Positions 44,221 through 53,239 of a stretch of 64,000 bases of DNA are shown in pieces. The notes under the pieces were generated by a model. It did no database searches. It saw only the letters and a program-made list of their open reading frames with translations, and was not told the origin of the DNA. The position numbers were made by a program, and so were the translations under genes. The stretch spans positions 744,001-808,000 of the forward strand of contig NZ_FOUX01000002.1 in NCBI RefSeq assembly GCF_900114995.1, given 5' to 3'. This stretch comes from Chitinophaga sp. YR627 (GTDB taxonomy: Bacteria > Bacteroidota > Bacteroidia > Chitinophagales > Chitinophagaceae). Each line of letters begins with the position of its first letter. Within the stretch, counting starts at the first letter, position 1.

Positions 44221-44961
44221 ATGAAAAAAATTGTTTCCCTGGCGACATTATGCACCATGCTGATACTTAACGCCTATGCACAGGACAGTATACCTGTTTC
44301 CCGCAACAAGTATATCCAGTTCGATGCAGGCATAGGCTATCTGCGTACTAACATGTCATCCGTTAATGCATCCCTGAAGCCACTTGGTTACCATGCGATC
44401 AGAGACAACTACACAACCGCCTCTTTTTCTACCGCTTATTTCTACAACCGATTTTTATTCCGTGGCGAAGCATCGTTGATTTTACCGCATAGCATCAATC
44501 AACCTGATAACATGAAAACAACCTTTGGCGGGTATTCCGTTGCCGCTGGTATCGGTTATGTGGTGATGCAAACGCCCCGCTCCAGGTTATATCCCTATGT
44601 CGCGATACAGGGATTCAGTACCAGACTGAAATTCACAGACCGTACGCCCGTGAAAGATATGAATGAACTGATCAGCACTTCCCGCCGCAATAGCAGTATT
44701 CAGTTCTCCAACGCATCAATAGATGCGGGTATTCAGTTCGAAAGAATGATCACTTTAAAAAATAACCAGTGGGATTGTCCGCAAAACAATAAATACATGA
44801 CAATAGGCTTCCGATTGGGTTATAACTGGTCGCCCGGTACCGTGAAAGCGAGATACAATGGCGCACTGATAACAGGAGCACCGGAATATAATTTCCAGGG
44901 GCCTTACCTGAAAGTCATGATCGGATTAGGAAAGAAGATCAGAAATATGAAATGGAATTAA
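44221..44961 (+). CDS. Outer-membrane beta-barrel protein of the ECF cassette
   Basis: A 246-aa protein with signal peptide (after NAYAQ, residue 21) and repeated transmembrane beta-strands (FSTAYFYNRFLFRGEASLI, YMTIGFRLGYNWSPG). This size and pattern fit an 8-strand OmpA-like or PorT-type barrel. Last gene of the cassette, 6 bp after the DUF4097-like gene, closed by a long hairpin. Confidence 0.7.
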   Translation: MKKIVSLATLCTMLILNAYAQDSIPVSRNKYIQFDAGIGYLRTNMSSVNASLKPLGYHAIRDNYTTASFSTAYFYNRFLFRGEASLILPHSINQPDNMKTTFGGYSVAAGIGYVVMQTPRSRLYPYVAIQGFSTRLKFTDRTPVKDMNELISTSRRNSSIQFSNASIDAGIQFERMITLKNNQWDCPQNNKYMTIGFRLGYNWSPGTVKARYNGALITGAPEYNFQGPYLKVMIGLGKKIRNMKWN

Positions 44962-44995
44962 TACCTGAGCCCTCATCTGTCTTCAACATCGCTAC

Positions 44996-45042
44996 CATGC
45001 AGAAAGGCCTTGTCCCGTTATCGGATAAGGCCTTTCTGCATG
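44996..45042. terminator. Long hairpin closing the second ECF cassette
   Basis: CATGCAGAAAGGCCTT (44996-45011) and AAGGCCTTTCTGCATG (45027-45042) are perfectly complementary over 16 bp, with extra pairing inward. The stem is very strong but no T run follows, so termination may need another factor. Confidence 0.65.
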
Positions 45043-45075
45043 ATATAACTTAATTCGCCTTACATCCATTCATGA

Positions 45076-45122
45076 ACAATAATTCTTAATTCTTAATTTT
45101 TAACTTTTAATTCTTAATTAAA
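45076..45122. repeat. AT-rich degenerate repeat (TTCTTAAT units)
   Basis: Five or so 7-9-nt units such as AATTCTTAAT, TCTTAATTTT, TAACTTTTAA and TTCTTAATTAAAC run in series. They sit right upstream of the promoter of the HEAT operon. AT-rich arrays like this are frequent in Bacteroidota promoters and may act as an UP-like element or be simple drift. Confidence 0.6.
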
Positions 45123-45125
45123 CTT

Positions 45126-45133
45126 TATTTTTG
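45126..45133 (+). promoter_or_regulatory. -7 promoter element of the LSm/HEAT operon
   Basis: TATTTTTG matches TAnnTTTG perfectly, 50 bp before ATG 45184. The -33 element is not obvious in the AT-rich region. Confidence 0.5.
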
Positions 45134-45183
45134 GCCGGTAAATGTTCGAAATTCACCCCATTGGTTAACAAAACCCATTCGTC

Positions 45184-45378
45184 ATGTCAACAACCCTGTT
45201 CGAAAAATTACTGGAAAACAGTTATACAGAACAACAGCCCGTCTCCATATTTTTGACAAGCGCTATTGTGCACGGAATAGTCAGTCAGCTGCATCCCGGC
45301 GCCGTAGAAGTCAGAACTGCTGAAGGCAAACGTTGTACGATTAAAACCGACAAAATAGAGGCGATAGAAACATTGTAA
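45184..45378 (+). CDS. Small Hfq/LSm-like protein (64 aa)
   Basis: A 64-aa soluble protein with an N-terminal helix (FEKLLENSYTE) followed by QQPVSIFLTSAIVHGIVSQL and then strands to IKTDKIEAIE. Alongside Hfq, PVSIxL, the glycine before the third strand and the closing I..I strand line up in order, giving helix, Sm1 and Sm2-like parts. The Hfq Sm2 signature YKHAI is replaced by IKTDKI, so this would be a diverged LSm protein or only a similar small barrel. It is the first gene before three HEAT proteins, with no terminator between; the next start is 37 bp after its stop. Confidence 0.55.
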   Translation: MSTTLFEKLLENSYTEQQPVSIFLTSAIVHGIVSQLHPGAVEVRTAEGKRCTIKTDKIEAIETL

Positions 45379-45415
45379 GCGCACTCTTTTATTATATCAT
45401 ATCTAATTGAAAAGG

Positions 45416-47041
45416 ATGGACAATACGACCCAACATTCCCTGCCGGGACTGATCCGGAAAGTACTGGGAAGCCCCCACGCAGAACAGGTGATCAAAGCTC
45501 AGATCATTCAACTGGCATCACAGAACCTGCATGTACCTGAAGTGACCACTGCCCTGCTGGAAGTGCTGCCACAAACAAAGGACAAAGAAACGCGCGACAA
45601 ACTACTTTTCTTCCTGGCATCACTGAATACCTCCCGCTTTACGGACCTCAGTGCTTTATTCGATGCATTGATACTGGTATTTCAGCAGGAGAAAGACCGT
45701 GATACCCGTACTGCCCTCTTATACCGTTTACAGGAAAGTCTGCACCAGGATAGCCGCCTGGCCCCCTTCTTTATTACACTGGGTGCTGATACACAACTCA
45801 GCGAACAGGAAATGGCCGCCGTACAGGATACTTTATCCACATTACCTGCCGTAACAGAAGACATTGCACTGGCAGCACTGGAGAAACACCATAATGGTGG
45901 CACCTTATTACAGATGCAGGCACTCACCCTGGCAGAGAAATGCCCGGTATGGGGAGAAAAGATCGTTACCGCTTTACAGCCCTATCTGGATGTAAAGAAT
46001 GACAAGGATATCCGTATACGCATCCTCAGACGTCTGGCGGATGCCAAACTGCTGGATGCAGCTTATGCGCCGCTGATCATACAGGTACTGCGCACTGACA
46101 ATGAAGCTTATATGCGCGCGCAGGCACTGCTTGCATTACAGCGTATACGTCCCTGGAACGGAGAGATGGTCGCACAGGTATACTGGTCATCCGTACACGA
46201 CAGCGACGAAAGCATCCGTCAACAGGCTTTACGCCTGCAAAAAGAAATGCCGGAACTGAGCAACGGGCAGTTGATACAACTGGCAGCCTCCCTCGCTGCT
46301 GACCGCTCAGCAGGCGTACGTCTCACCGTGCTGGAACTCCTGAAACCAGTGATGCGATTGCCAGAGATCCGTAATACGGTTGCTGCTGCATTCAGTTCCC
46401 ATCCCGGCGTTTTCGATGATACAGAATTTAATCAACTCACAGATATGCTGGCCCCTTATGCAGGCAGAGATCCGGAGATCAGCAATATGCTGCTCGACGG
46501 TATCAAAGACCTGCCTGACACAGCGCAACGCAAAAAGGTATTGTCATTACTGATCGGCCGTCTGAAAACCGAACAGGTATTGGATACCTTATTACAGTTA
46601 TTCACAAAAGAAAGGGATGAAAGCCTGCGGGAAATACTGTTCAATCAGGTAAAAGCATTATCCGTTGCCCGTCACCCGCAACTGGTAGATGCCTTCTGTA
46701 CAGAACTCACAGAACCGGGCTCCCCTTTCAGGGTTACCTGTGCAGGTATACTGGCGGGTGTAGCAGAACTTTATCCACAGATACCGGCTGCACTGGAAGA
46801 TGTATTACTGTACGATACCGAAAGGGAATTACTGCGGATTTGCCTCGATGGCTATCTGCGCCCCGGCGTGGAAAAACGCTTCGATGTATTACTGTCCGTC
46901 GTACGTAATGAAATGGTCGACACACAGTCCAGACAAAAAGCACTGGACGCCATTCTGAAACTGAACCTGGAAGCCGGTCAGCAGGACACACTCACAGAAG
47001 CCCTGGCAGGTATTAAACCCAATACGCTGAAAACATCCTGA
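45416..47041 (+). CDS. HEAT-repeat alpha-solenoid protein 1 (541 aa)
   Basis: No signal peptide and no membrane segment. It is built of paired helices with the HEAT pattern throughout, for example DKDIRIRILRRLADAKLLD, DESIRQQALRLQKEMPEL and SAGVRLTVLELLKPVMRLPEIR. I recognise no catalytic motif. The frame opens at TTG 45407, but ATG 45416, preceded closely by AAAAGG, is the likely start. The stop (47041) is one base before the next ATG at 47043, so it is tightly linked to the second HEAT gene. A scaffold or peptide/nucleic-acid-binding role is an inference. Confidence 0.75.
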   Translation: MDNTTQHSLPGLIRKVLGSPHAEQVIKAQIIQLASQNLHVPEVTTALLEVLPQTKDKETRDKLLFFLASLNTSRFTDLSALFDALILVFQQEKDRDTRTALLYRLQESLHQDSRLAPFFITLGADTQLSEQEMAAVQDTLSTLPAVTEDIALAALEKHHNGGTLLQMQALTLAEKCPVWGEKIVTALQPYLDVKNDKDIRIRILRRLADAKLLDAAYAPLIIQVLRTDNEAYMRAQALLALQRIRPWNGEMVAQVYWSSVHDSDESIRQQALRLQKEMPELSNGQLIQLAASLAADRSAGVRLTVLELLKPVMRLPEIRNTVAAAFSSHPGVFDDTEFNQLTDMLAPYAGRDPEISNMLLDGIKDLPDTAQRKKVLSLLIGRLKTEQVLDTLLQLFTKERDESLREILFNQVKALSVARHPQLVDAFCTELTEPGSPFRVTCAGILAGVAELYPQIPAALEDVLLYDTERELLRICLDGYLRPGVEKRFDVLLSVVRNEMVDTQSRQKALDAILKLNLEAGQQDTLTEALAGIKPNTLKTS

Positions 47042-47042
47042 C

Positions 47043-49208
47043 ATGAGTAACATTATTGAACAGATCAAAGAAAGAAGAAAGGCCAATACCGAACAGTCCC
47101 TGATGATGCTGGATATGGTGCCGCTCTCTGACACAGATACCAAATACTCCCTGCTGTCAGCAGCAGGTCCATACCTGCAGGATCCAGCTATCGCTGCCAA
47201 ATGGATAGACCTGATCGAAGCAGAAAAAGATACACAACTCAAAGCGGATATGTTGTTACAACTAGCCGCCACGGGCATGCACCAGATAGCAATCAAAGAG
47301 CGCTTTATCAGTGTGCTGATCGCCTCCCTCCAGCAGGATGAAAGCAGGGATATTATCCTACCCCTGCTGGGCAGATTCTCCATAACGGATCAACAGGCCA
47401 GACAACACCTGATCTCCTTCTATCGTCAGCAGGACAACAGGGACGTTAGCCGCATGATCCTATCCTGGTTACTGATACCGCTGGATGCAACACCGGAAGA
47501 CCTCAGCTTCTACAAAGAGATCCTGAACAAGGTAGACGAAGCCGACAAACTGGTACTGGTAAACAGATTACTGCTGCAAAATGAAGCAGACCTTCCGTTG
47601 ATCAGTCAGTTGCTGACACCGGAAGAACCATTCCTGATTAAAGAAATGGTCCTTCGTTTCTGCTTTGATAGATCTTATGTACCTGCAGAGGCACTCGCGC
47701 AACTGATAAGATCAGACAGATCTCCATTGATCTGTATCCGCTGCATACAATTGCTGGCCGTACATGGCATAGACAGTCCTGAACTGATCGACGTACTGCT
47801 CGCATCCGGCAGGAATGATCCGGATGCCGGCGTAAGAAATGCTGCCCTGCATGCATTCTCCTATAGTATTAAACTGACACCGGCGATCATTGCGCACCTC
47901 TGTGCCAACCTGGCCACAGAAAAAGAAACTGGTATCGCATTGGGACTGATCAACATGCTGGCGCCGTATACCGCGCAACATGAAACATTATCCAATGCGC
48001 TGTTACAACTGATTGAACAAAATATCCAGACGACACTGGCAGTACGTATTTATGAGATCCTTGGTAAACTGATCCCGCAGCGGCCTGCATTGTTTGAAAA
48101 ATTCGTACAGTTATTCGAACAGGAGCAACATACAGCATGCCGTACCGCTATCCTGAATGCTATCGCTGCCGCTGTGACAACAGGCGATGAACTGAATAGC
48201 TTCTACCTGAAAGCACTTGACGCCCCCTCTCCTGCCATCAAAGAGGCTGGTATCAGAGGTATCCTGTTGATACCGCTGACCAGGGCAAATATCACAACTG
48301 TAGCAGCAGCAGCGCCTGTATTGCTGTATCCGGATTTACAGGCTGACCTGCGCCGCACACTGGCCAGAAAGATCAGCACCATTCCGGAGTTATCTTCCGC
48401 TACTATACAGGTGTTCAGCAAACTGGCCGACCACGAAACCGACGCCACCATCCGTGATATCTGTACGAAAGTGCAGGAAAGCGCAATTTCTCAGGCAGGT
48501 GGTGAACATATCAACTGGGAACAATGGCTGCATAAAGCAGACGTTGAACATGATTTCTCCGGTATCTTCCCGCATCTCTGGATGTACTATGACGATAACC
48601 CGGCCATGGCCCGCAGCATCCTCTGGGCAGCCCTTACACCGGGTGGTAGTTCTTCCCTCTACCAGGAGCGTGTCTCCGATGTGGACATACTCCGTTTTCT
48701 GGCTATTAAGGCCGGTATAGACGATAATCTCAGCAGATATACACTGAACCAGCTACTGACCACAGACCTCGGTAATGAGTCTAAATTCAAGCAATACCTG
48801 TTGGTACTGAAAAGCAATCCACAGTTTGCCGAATTAAAAGAAGGATTGTGGTCTTTACTGGAAAAAAGAGGCCGTTATATCAATCTGCTACAACTCGATG
48901 AACTGAATCAGCTCATCTGGGGCGACGAACTGGAAACCGTGTTTCGTCAGCATCTGCAAAAACAGCTATCTGCCGCCGGTATCCAACCGTATATCAGTTA
49001 TCTCACGGCCAACAGTTCCTGGGCGCCCGTTCCGGAATTGCTGCATTGGATCGTACAGCAGCCTTTTGTACAACAGGATGCCGACGCCATGCGCGCATTG
49101 AAGGAAGCCACCCGCAATGCGGGTATGGACCTGGAAAAGATGCTACGTACTGCCACACCTGAGAAACCTGGATTTGCTGACGAAGAAGGACCTGGTTTCG
49201 CTGATTGA
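47043..49208 (+). CDS. HEAT-repeat alpha-solenoid protein 2 (721 aa)
   Basis: A soluble, all-helical protein. HEAT-type units include DPDAGVRNAALHAFSYSIKLTPA, CRTAILNAIAAAVTTGDEL and APSPAIKEAGIRGILLIPL. The last ~170 residues differ (WEQWLHKADVEHDFSGIFP onward) and end in a short repeat, GFADEEGPGFAD. No enzymatic motif is visible. It sits between HEAT proteins 1 and 3 in the same operon, with 49 bp to the third gene. Confidence 0.75.
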   Translation: MSNIIEQIKERRKANTEQSLMMLDMVPLSDTDTKYSLLSAAGPYLQDPAIAAKWIDLIEAEKDTQLKADMLLQLAATGMHQIAIKERFISVLIASLQQDESRDIILPLLGRFSITDQQARQHLISFYRQQDNRDVSRMILSWLLIPLDATPEDLSFYKEILNKVDEADKLVLVNRLLLQNEADLPLISQLLTPEEPFLIKEMVLRFCFDRSYVPAEALAQLIRSDRSPLICIRCIQLLAVHGIDSPELIDVLLASGRNDPDAGVRNAALHAFSYSIKLTPAIIAHLCANLATEKETGIALGLINMLAPYTAQHETLSNALLQLIEQNIQTTLAVRIYEILGKLIPQRPALFEKFVQLFEQEQHTACRTAILNAIAAAVTTGDELNSFYLKALDAPSPAIKEAGIRGILLIPLTRANITTVAAAAPVLLYPDLQADLRRTLARKISTIPELSSATIQVFSKLADHETDATIRDICTKVQESAISQAGGEHINWEQWLHKADVEHDFSGIFPHLWMYYDDNPAMARSILWAALTPGGSSSLYQERVSDVDILRFLAIKAGIDDNLSRYTLNQLLTTDLGNESKFKQYLLVLKSNPQFAELKEGLWSLLEKRGRYINLLQLDELNQLIWGDELETVFRQHLQKQLSAAGIQPYISYLTANSSWAPVPELLHWIVQQPFVQQDADAMRALKEATRNAGMDLEKMLRTATPEKPGFADEEGPGFAD

Positions 49209-49257
49209 TTACACAGCAATACCGGATCTCTATTTGCTGACCCGATAACTTTAAACG

Positions 49258-52044
49258 ATGCCTGAAGAATTAGCTTTATTCGACATACTACTGGCACCAG
49301 AACGCTCAGAAACAGAACGGCTGGATGCCCTGAACAGTCTGCAACCCTTCCTCGCCACTGACGAAGCTGCAGAAAAACTGTCCCTCGCAGCGAGAAACGA
49401 AACCTCCACCACCATACGTGCGCGGATGCTGGAGCTCCTGTCAGACATAACCATCACCCGTCTTACACAACGGAGTGCCTATATTGATACCTTTTGCTGG
49501 TTTGCCTGTCTGGAAACAGAAAGAGCGCTACGCCTTCAGGCGGTGCATAAACTGGCAGCACTGGCAGCACATGTAGACCTCGTACAGGAGATCCTGGCAG
49601 AAACACTGGTCAACGACCTTGATATCGCCATACAACTGGAATGTATCCTTGGTCTGGGTAACAGCGTACAAAAATCGCCTGCCACCATCCAAAAGATCAG
49701 CGAATTCATTCCAATGGCACCAGCAAAAACCAAATACGGTTTATTGCAGCTGGTAAAACAGTTCCCGCTGGAATCAGCCGCTGAACTGGCATTACAATTC
49801 CTGTCCCCACTGGAAAGCAGCAGTACCAGACTGGATGCCGTCAGTTTCCTTGCATCACTGCCTGCCCCTTCTCCGATAGTGATCAGCACCTTGTCAACAC
49901 AGTTCCTGGAGGAGAATGATTTAAACGTGCGTACGGCGATCATTCAATTGCTTGCCGGATTGAAAACTGCGGACCAGGCATTATTCCCGGGCATTCTTGC
50001 AGCATTGCAGCGTATGCCCGATCAGCCTGAACTCCTGGCTATACTGAAAGACAGACTGACGGCACATCCGGAACTGGCAGAACAGCTGTCACAATTGTTT
50101 GCTGAGAGTCTCTCCGCCGGACTAAAAATCAGCCTGCTTTCTTTACTCAGACATAGTGAAATACCTGTGCTGCTGATCAAAGGCCTAGAAGATACTAACC
50201 CCTACGTCAGAGAAGCCGCTATTCCTTATCTGCAACAACACTTTGTTCGTTACCAGGATACGATCGAACCTGCACTGATAACGGCGATCAATAAAGAACC
50301 ACTCACCGTATTACGTAGCGCACTGATTTCCGTACTGCTGCATACCGGTCGTAAATCGTCTGCCACAGAAACAGCGATCATATCTCTGGCATTAGCAGAA
50401 ACCGAACATCACCTGAAAATACAACTGGCGGAAGTCGCCACACAGATCCCTGTTACAGCAGAGAATAAAGCTCTTTTATTGCAACTCTTCCGTGAGATCA
50501 TGGAAGGTGTTTACTTCCCTGCCACTATCAAACACGCTGTAACAGAACGCCTGCGCACTTTCTCCTACAGTGATTCTCCCGATCTGAAACGCAGTCTGGG
50601 ACTGATGCTCGAACAGGCAAAAAGCATTTCCGAAGTCGCCGGTATCTACGGTTTACTGAAGACACTGGAAACAGATCTCCACCAGCTGGCGCCCGCTATG
50701 ATCAATGTACTTTACAGACACATTGCATTTTATCCACAGGCGCCACTGGACGAATGGGTACAAACACTGGGTAAACTGTCAGCACAGGACGCAACAATAA
50801 GATCCGAACTGCCTTACATCGTTTCGCTGACCAAAGCCAACTGGCTCTTGTCGGAAACAGAAAAAGCAGATCAGACAGGCGCTTTCCTGCCAGCATTCAA
50901 AGAGACACTGTTAAAAAAGAATGGGATGCAGACCTTCATGGAAGCAGAAAGAATGCTGAATGAAGCCTGGCAGAACAGGACCATCAAAAAGACAGAGGTG
51001 ATCGCTTTGTATAAGATGTTGTTAAGTCTGCCGAAGACGGACGGCATTCTTCAGCGCCTGCTGAATATTATGCAAACGGGTAAACTCGTTACGCCGGAAC
51101 TGGTACAGATCAGTCTTGACTACCTGCTGACCTCCATCGACAAAGACGGCACTTACATGGTAAGAAAATACCTGGAAAGCACCGGCTTTATGGACCTGGA
51201 ATACCGTGACAGGGTCATTGCATTGTTCACGCAGGATAACTTCCGCCGTTACATGCAACACAACCTGTCTACCCTTCATTCCAAAAAGCGTTACAGCACG
51301 ATCAACGACTGGGAATACAGTGGCTGGTACAGCGCATATAACGACTGGCCAATAGCAGAACTGGTATTTGCAATGGAACCCGGACAACTGATCACACAAT
51401 TGTTCTCAGCTCCTCCCGCTGCAAACGATGCGCCTGAAGCAACGCTCCAGTACCTCGTGCTGGAACATCTTTTCAGAAAATCCAGTAATACCTGGGCTAA
51501 AACAGTCTATAGTAACGCAGAGACATTACAGACCTTCCTGCGCCAGTTAGCCGATAATATCCACATCCTGCCGGAAACAAATGGCCTGCGGGACAGAATG
51601 GTATATCTGTTCTGGAAAAAGTGGAATGATTACACAAGACTGATGAATGGCAACTCAATACCGCCTGAATTAGCGAATGCAGCAGCCGAAGTATATATAG
51701 CGATCTGTAAAGTGCAGCAAAGACTGGAACCAGACTTCTCCGGTAAGAAATTCCCGGATCTGCTGAAAGGAATGAACAAAGATATCGTTCAGCAGCAATG
51801 GCCCTGGAACAACGAACTGTGGGAGACCTTCGAATACCGACATTTCCCTAAAGCAGATCCGGATCAGGATGCAGCACAGCAGTTGTACCAGCAGGCAGCC
51901 AAAGCTTTACAGTCAGGAGAAATGGAAAAAGGGTATCAGGTATTGAAAGACCTCCTCGCACATTACAGTCATACAAAACTGGTAAAAGAGCAGCTGAGTA
52001 ATATCAATAATGCCCTCTCCCGCTTAGAAGAACAATTCAAATAA
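49258..52044 (+). CDS. HEAT-repeat alpha-solenoid protein 3 (928 aa)
   Basis: The largest of the three, soluble and helical. HEAT units such as TERALRLQAVHKLAALAAHVD, NDLNVRTAIIQLLAGLKTAD and DTNPYVREAAIPYLQQHFV fill the first ~470 residues. A distinct region follows (about 530-850) with many Trp/Tyr (NDWEYSGWYSAYNDWPIAELVF) of unknown fold, and a C-terminal TPR-like helix pair with DAAQQLYQQAAKALQSGEMEKGYQVLKDLL. It is the last gene of the operon, closed by a strong terminator. Confidence 0.75.
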   Translation: MPEELALFDILLAPERSETERLDALNSLQPFLATDEAAEKLSLAARNETSTTIRARMLELLSDITITRLTQRSAYIDTFCWFACLETERALRLQAVHKLAALAAHVDLVQEILAETLVNDLDIAIQLECILGLGNSVQKSPATIQKISEFIPMAPAKTKYGLLQLVKQFPLESAAELALQFLSPLESSSTRLDAVSFLASLPAPSPIVISTLSTQFLEENDLNVRTAIIQLLAGLKTADQALFPGILAALQRMPDQPELLAILKDRLTAHPELAEQLSQLFAESLSAGLKISLLSLLRHSEIPVLLIKGLEDTNPYVREAAIPYLQQHFVRYQDTIEPALITAINKEPLTVLRSALISVLLHTGRKSSATETAIISLALAETEHHLKIQLAEVATQIPVTAENKALLLQLFREIMEGVYFPATIKHAVTERLRTFSYSDSPDLKRSLGLMLEQAKSISEVAGIYGLLKTLETDLHQLAPAMINVLYRHIAFYPQAPLDEWVQTLGKLSAQDATIRSELPYIVSLTKANWLLSETEKADQTGAFLPAFKETLLKKNGMQTFMEAERMLNEAWQNRTIKKTEVIALYKMLLSLPKTDGILQRLLNIMQTGKLVTPELVQISLDYLLTSIDKDGTYMVRKYLESTGFMDLEYRDRVIALFTQDNFRRYMQHNLSTLHSKKRYSTINDWEYSGWYSAYNDWPIAELVFAMEPGQLITQLFSAPPAANDAPEATLQYLVLEHLFRKSSNTWAKTVYSNAETLQTFLRQLADNIHILPETNGLRDRMVYLFWKKWNDYTRLMNGNSIPPELANAAAEVYIAICKVQQRLEPDFSGKKFPDLLKGMNKDIVQQQWPWNNELWETFEYRHFPKADPDQDAAQQLYQQAAKALQSGEMEKGYQVLKDLLAHYSHTKLVKEQLSNINNALSRLEEQFK

Positions 52045-52052
52045 GACATAGC

Positions 52053-52093
52053 AAAAGGGGCGTCTCAAAAGTTTTGAGACGCCCCTTTTTTGT
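52053..52093. terminator. Strong bidirectional terminator
   Basis: AAAAGGGGCGTCTCAAAA (52053-52070) and TTTTGAGACGCCCCTTTT (52072-52089) are perfectly complementary, with T7 after it. It closes the HEAT operon and also faces the end of the minus-strand gene at 52114. Confidence 0.92.
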
Positions 52094-53227
52094 TATATCC
52101 TGTTGCAGAAAAACTATTCATTTATTTCAGTCAGCTGAGCAAACAAAGTAAAGTGCTCAGTCAAAGTATCTAAAAACTGACTGGATTGTGTAGCATCTAA
52201 AAAGATAGTACTTTCAAAATCCTTTAAACCTGAGATGTCTGCGTCATAAATTTCCTGATGTTCTTCCCATTTACCAGCTGTTTTGACGTATAGATTTTTT
52301 ATATAAAAGTTTATTTCCTCTCCATCCTTATTTTTAATAGAAGAATTCGAAGCAATTTCAAATAAAAACGATCGCAGGTAAGGGATGTCTCTGATCTGTG
52401 TATCCCATATATGACTTTTCAGGTGAGTCTTTGCAAAGGCCAGAATATCTGTGTGATCAAGACTTAATTCCTGGCTATATGTTTCTGCTGAAAGATTCAG
52501 GTACTTATTGTCAAATAACCATTTTACCAATAAGGAATAACTTTGCGGGACAGTGTTAAACTTGTTTGCGGGATTGAAATCGCTATGAGCAAAGATCTCA
52601 GTATCTTCGATAATTCTTATTTCAATAGTCGTCACCTGTTTTTTATCGTTTGCAAACCACACTTTTATTTCCGCTATATCATTCAATGACTTTTCAAAAA
52701 TTGTACTGTTGCGTGTACTTCTTGATTGATTGTCAAAATATGCAAGACATTCCTCTAAAGAACTCCCGGGATTTATGAAACCATCCCAAAAGCTTATTGG
52801 TTTAGGATCAACGAATTCTTTTTTCCCACGTTCTGGTTTGGAAAATACTACCATATTACTCAGGTAGTTGTCAAATGTGTAATCATCATTCTTGACACTT
52901 ACCGGTGGGTAGTACCTGTCATTGGTGATATCAAATTTGAAAGTATAGTCTATCAGCTGCTGTTTGTCCTTGAATGCTTTTTGCCCCTGATTAGATGTGA
53001 TTGTCTTAGGCGGTTTACCCAGACTATTCTGTTCAAATAGCTGTGCAATCCTGGGGTCCATACTTTTTACTCCTATCAGACTTATTAAATCCTGCAGTAT
53101 CATTTTTGTGTTTCTTTTAATTCTGTCGGGAAATTGGGATTGTTCTAAATTAAAAATCGGATCTAAATATCTATAAATTTTTAATTTATTCAAATACAGA
53201 AATCTGACACTTTTCTACTTTTGAGAC
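52062..53227. other. Gene cassette flanked by 11-bp inverted repeats
   Basis: GTCTCAAAAGT (52062-52072) reappears inverted as ACTTTTGAGAC (53217-53227). Between them is a single AT-rich gene. This may be a small mobile cassette or insertion-sequence relic, or the left copy may simply be the terminator hairpin. No transposase is present and no target-site duplication was seen. Confidence 0.35.
52114..53103 (-). CDS. AT-rich orphan protein (329 aa), possibly immunity-like
   Basis: A soluble protein without signal peptide or known domain. It has a basic stretch near the start (KPPKTITSNQGQKAFKDKQQ), WDGFINPGSSLEECLAYFDNQ mid-way, and an acidic second half. Composition is visibly more AT-rich than that of the neighbours, suggesting acquisition by transfer. 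Orphan immunity proteins of polymorphic toxins often look like this, but I have no positive evidence for it. ATG 53103 is preferred over the longer frame from TTG 53193, which has a poor N-terminus. Confidence 0.55.
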   Translation of the reverse strand: MILQDLISLIGVKSMDPRIAQLFEQNSLGKPPKTITSNQGQKAFKDKQQLIDYTFKFDITNDRYYPPVSVKNDDYTFDNYLSNMVVFSKPERGKKEFVDPKPISFWDGFINPGSSLEECLAYFDNQSRSTRNSTIFEKSLNDIAEIKVWFANDKKQVTTIEIRIIEDTEIFAHSDFNPANKFNTVPQSYSLLVKWLFDNKYLNLSAETYSQELSLDHTDILAFAKTHLKSHIWDTQIRDIPYLRSFLFEIASNSSIKNKDGEEINFYIKNLYVKTAGKWEEHQEIYDADISGLKDFESTIFLDATQSSQFLDTLTEHFTLFAQLTEINE

Positions 53228-53239
53228 AACCTCTTCTTA

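Noticed and set aside
49536-49943. Long antisense ORFs inside the HEAT genes (for example 135 aa here)
   Set aside because: These are shadows caused by codon bias in long plus-strand genes; their products are of low complexity and unlike any protein I know.
45184-52044. The HEAT operon as a known defence or MoxR-AAA/vWA system
   Set aside because: No ATPase, vWA, nuclease or toxin domain is encoded in or next to the operon, so there is no basis for that label.
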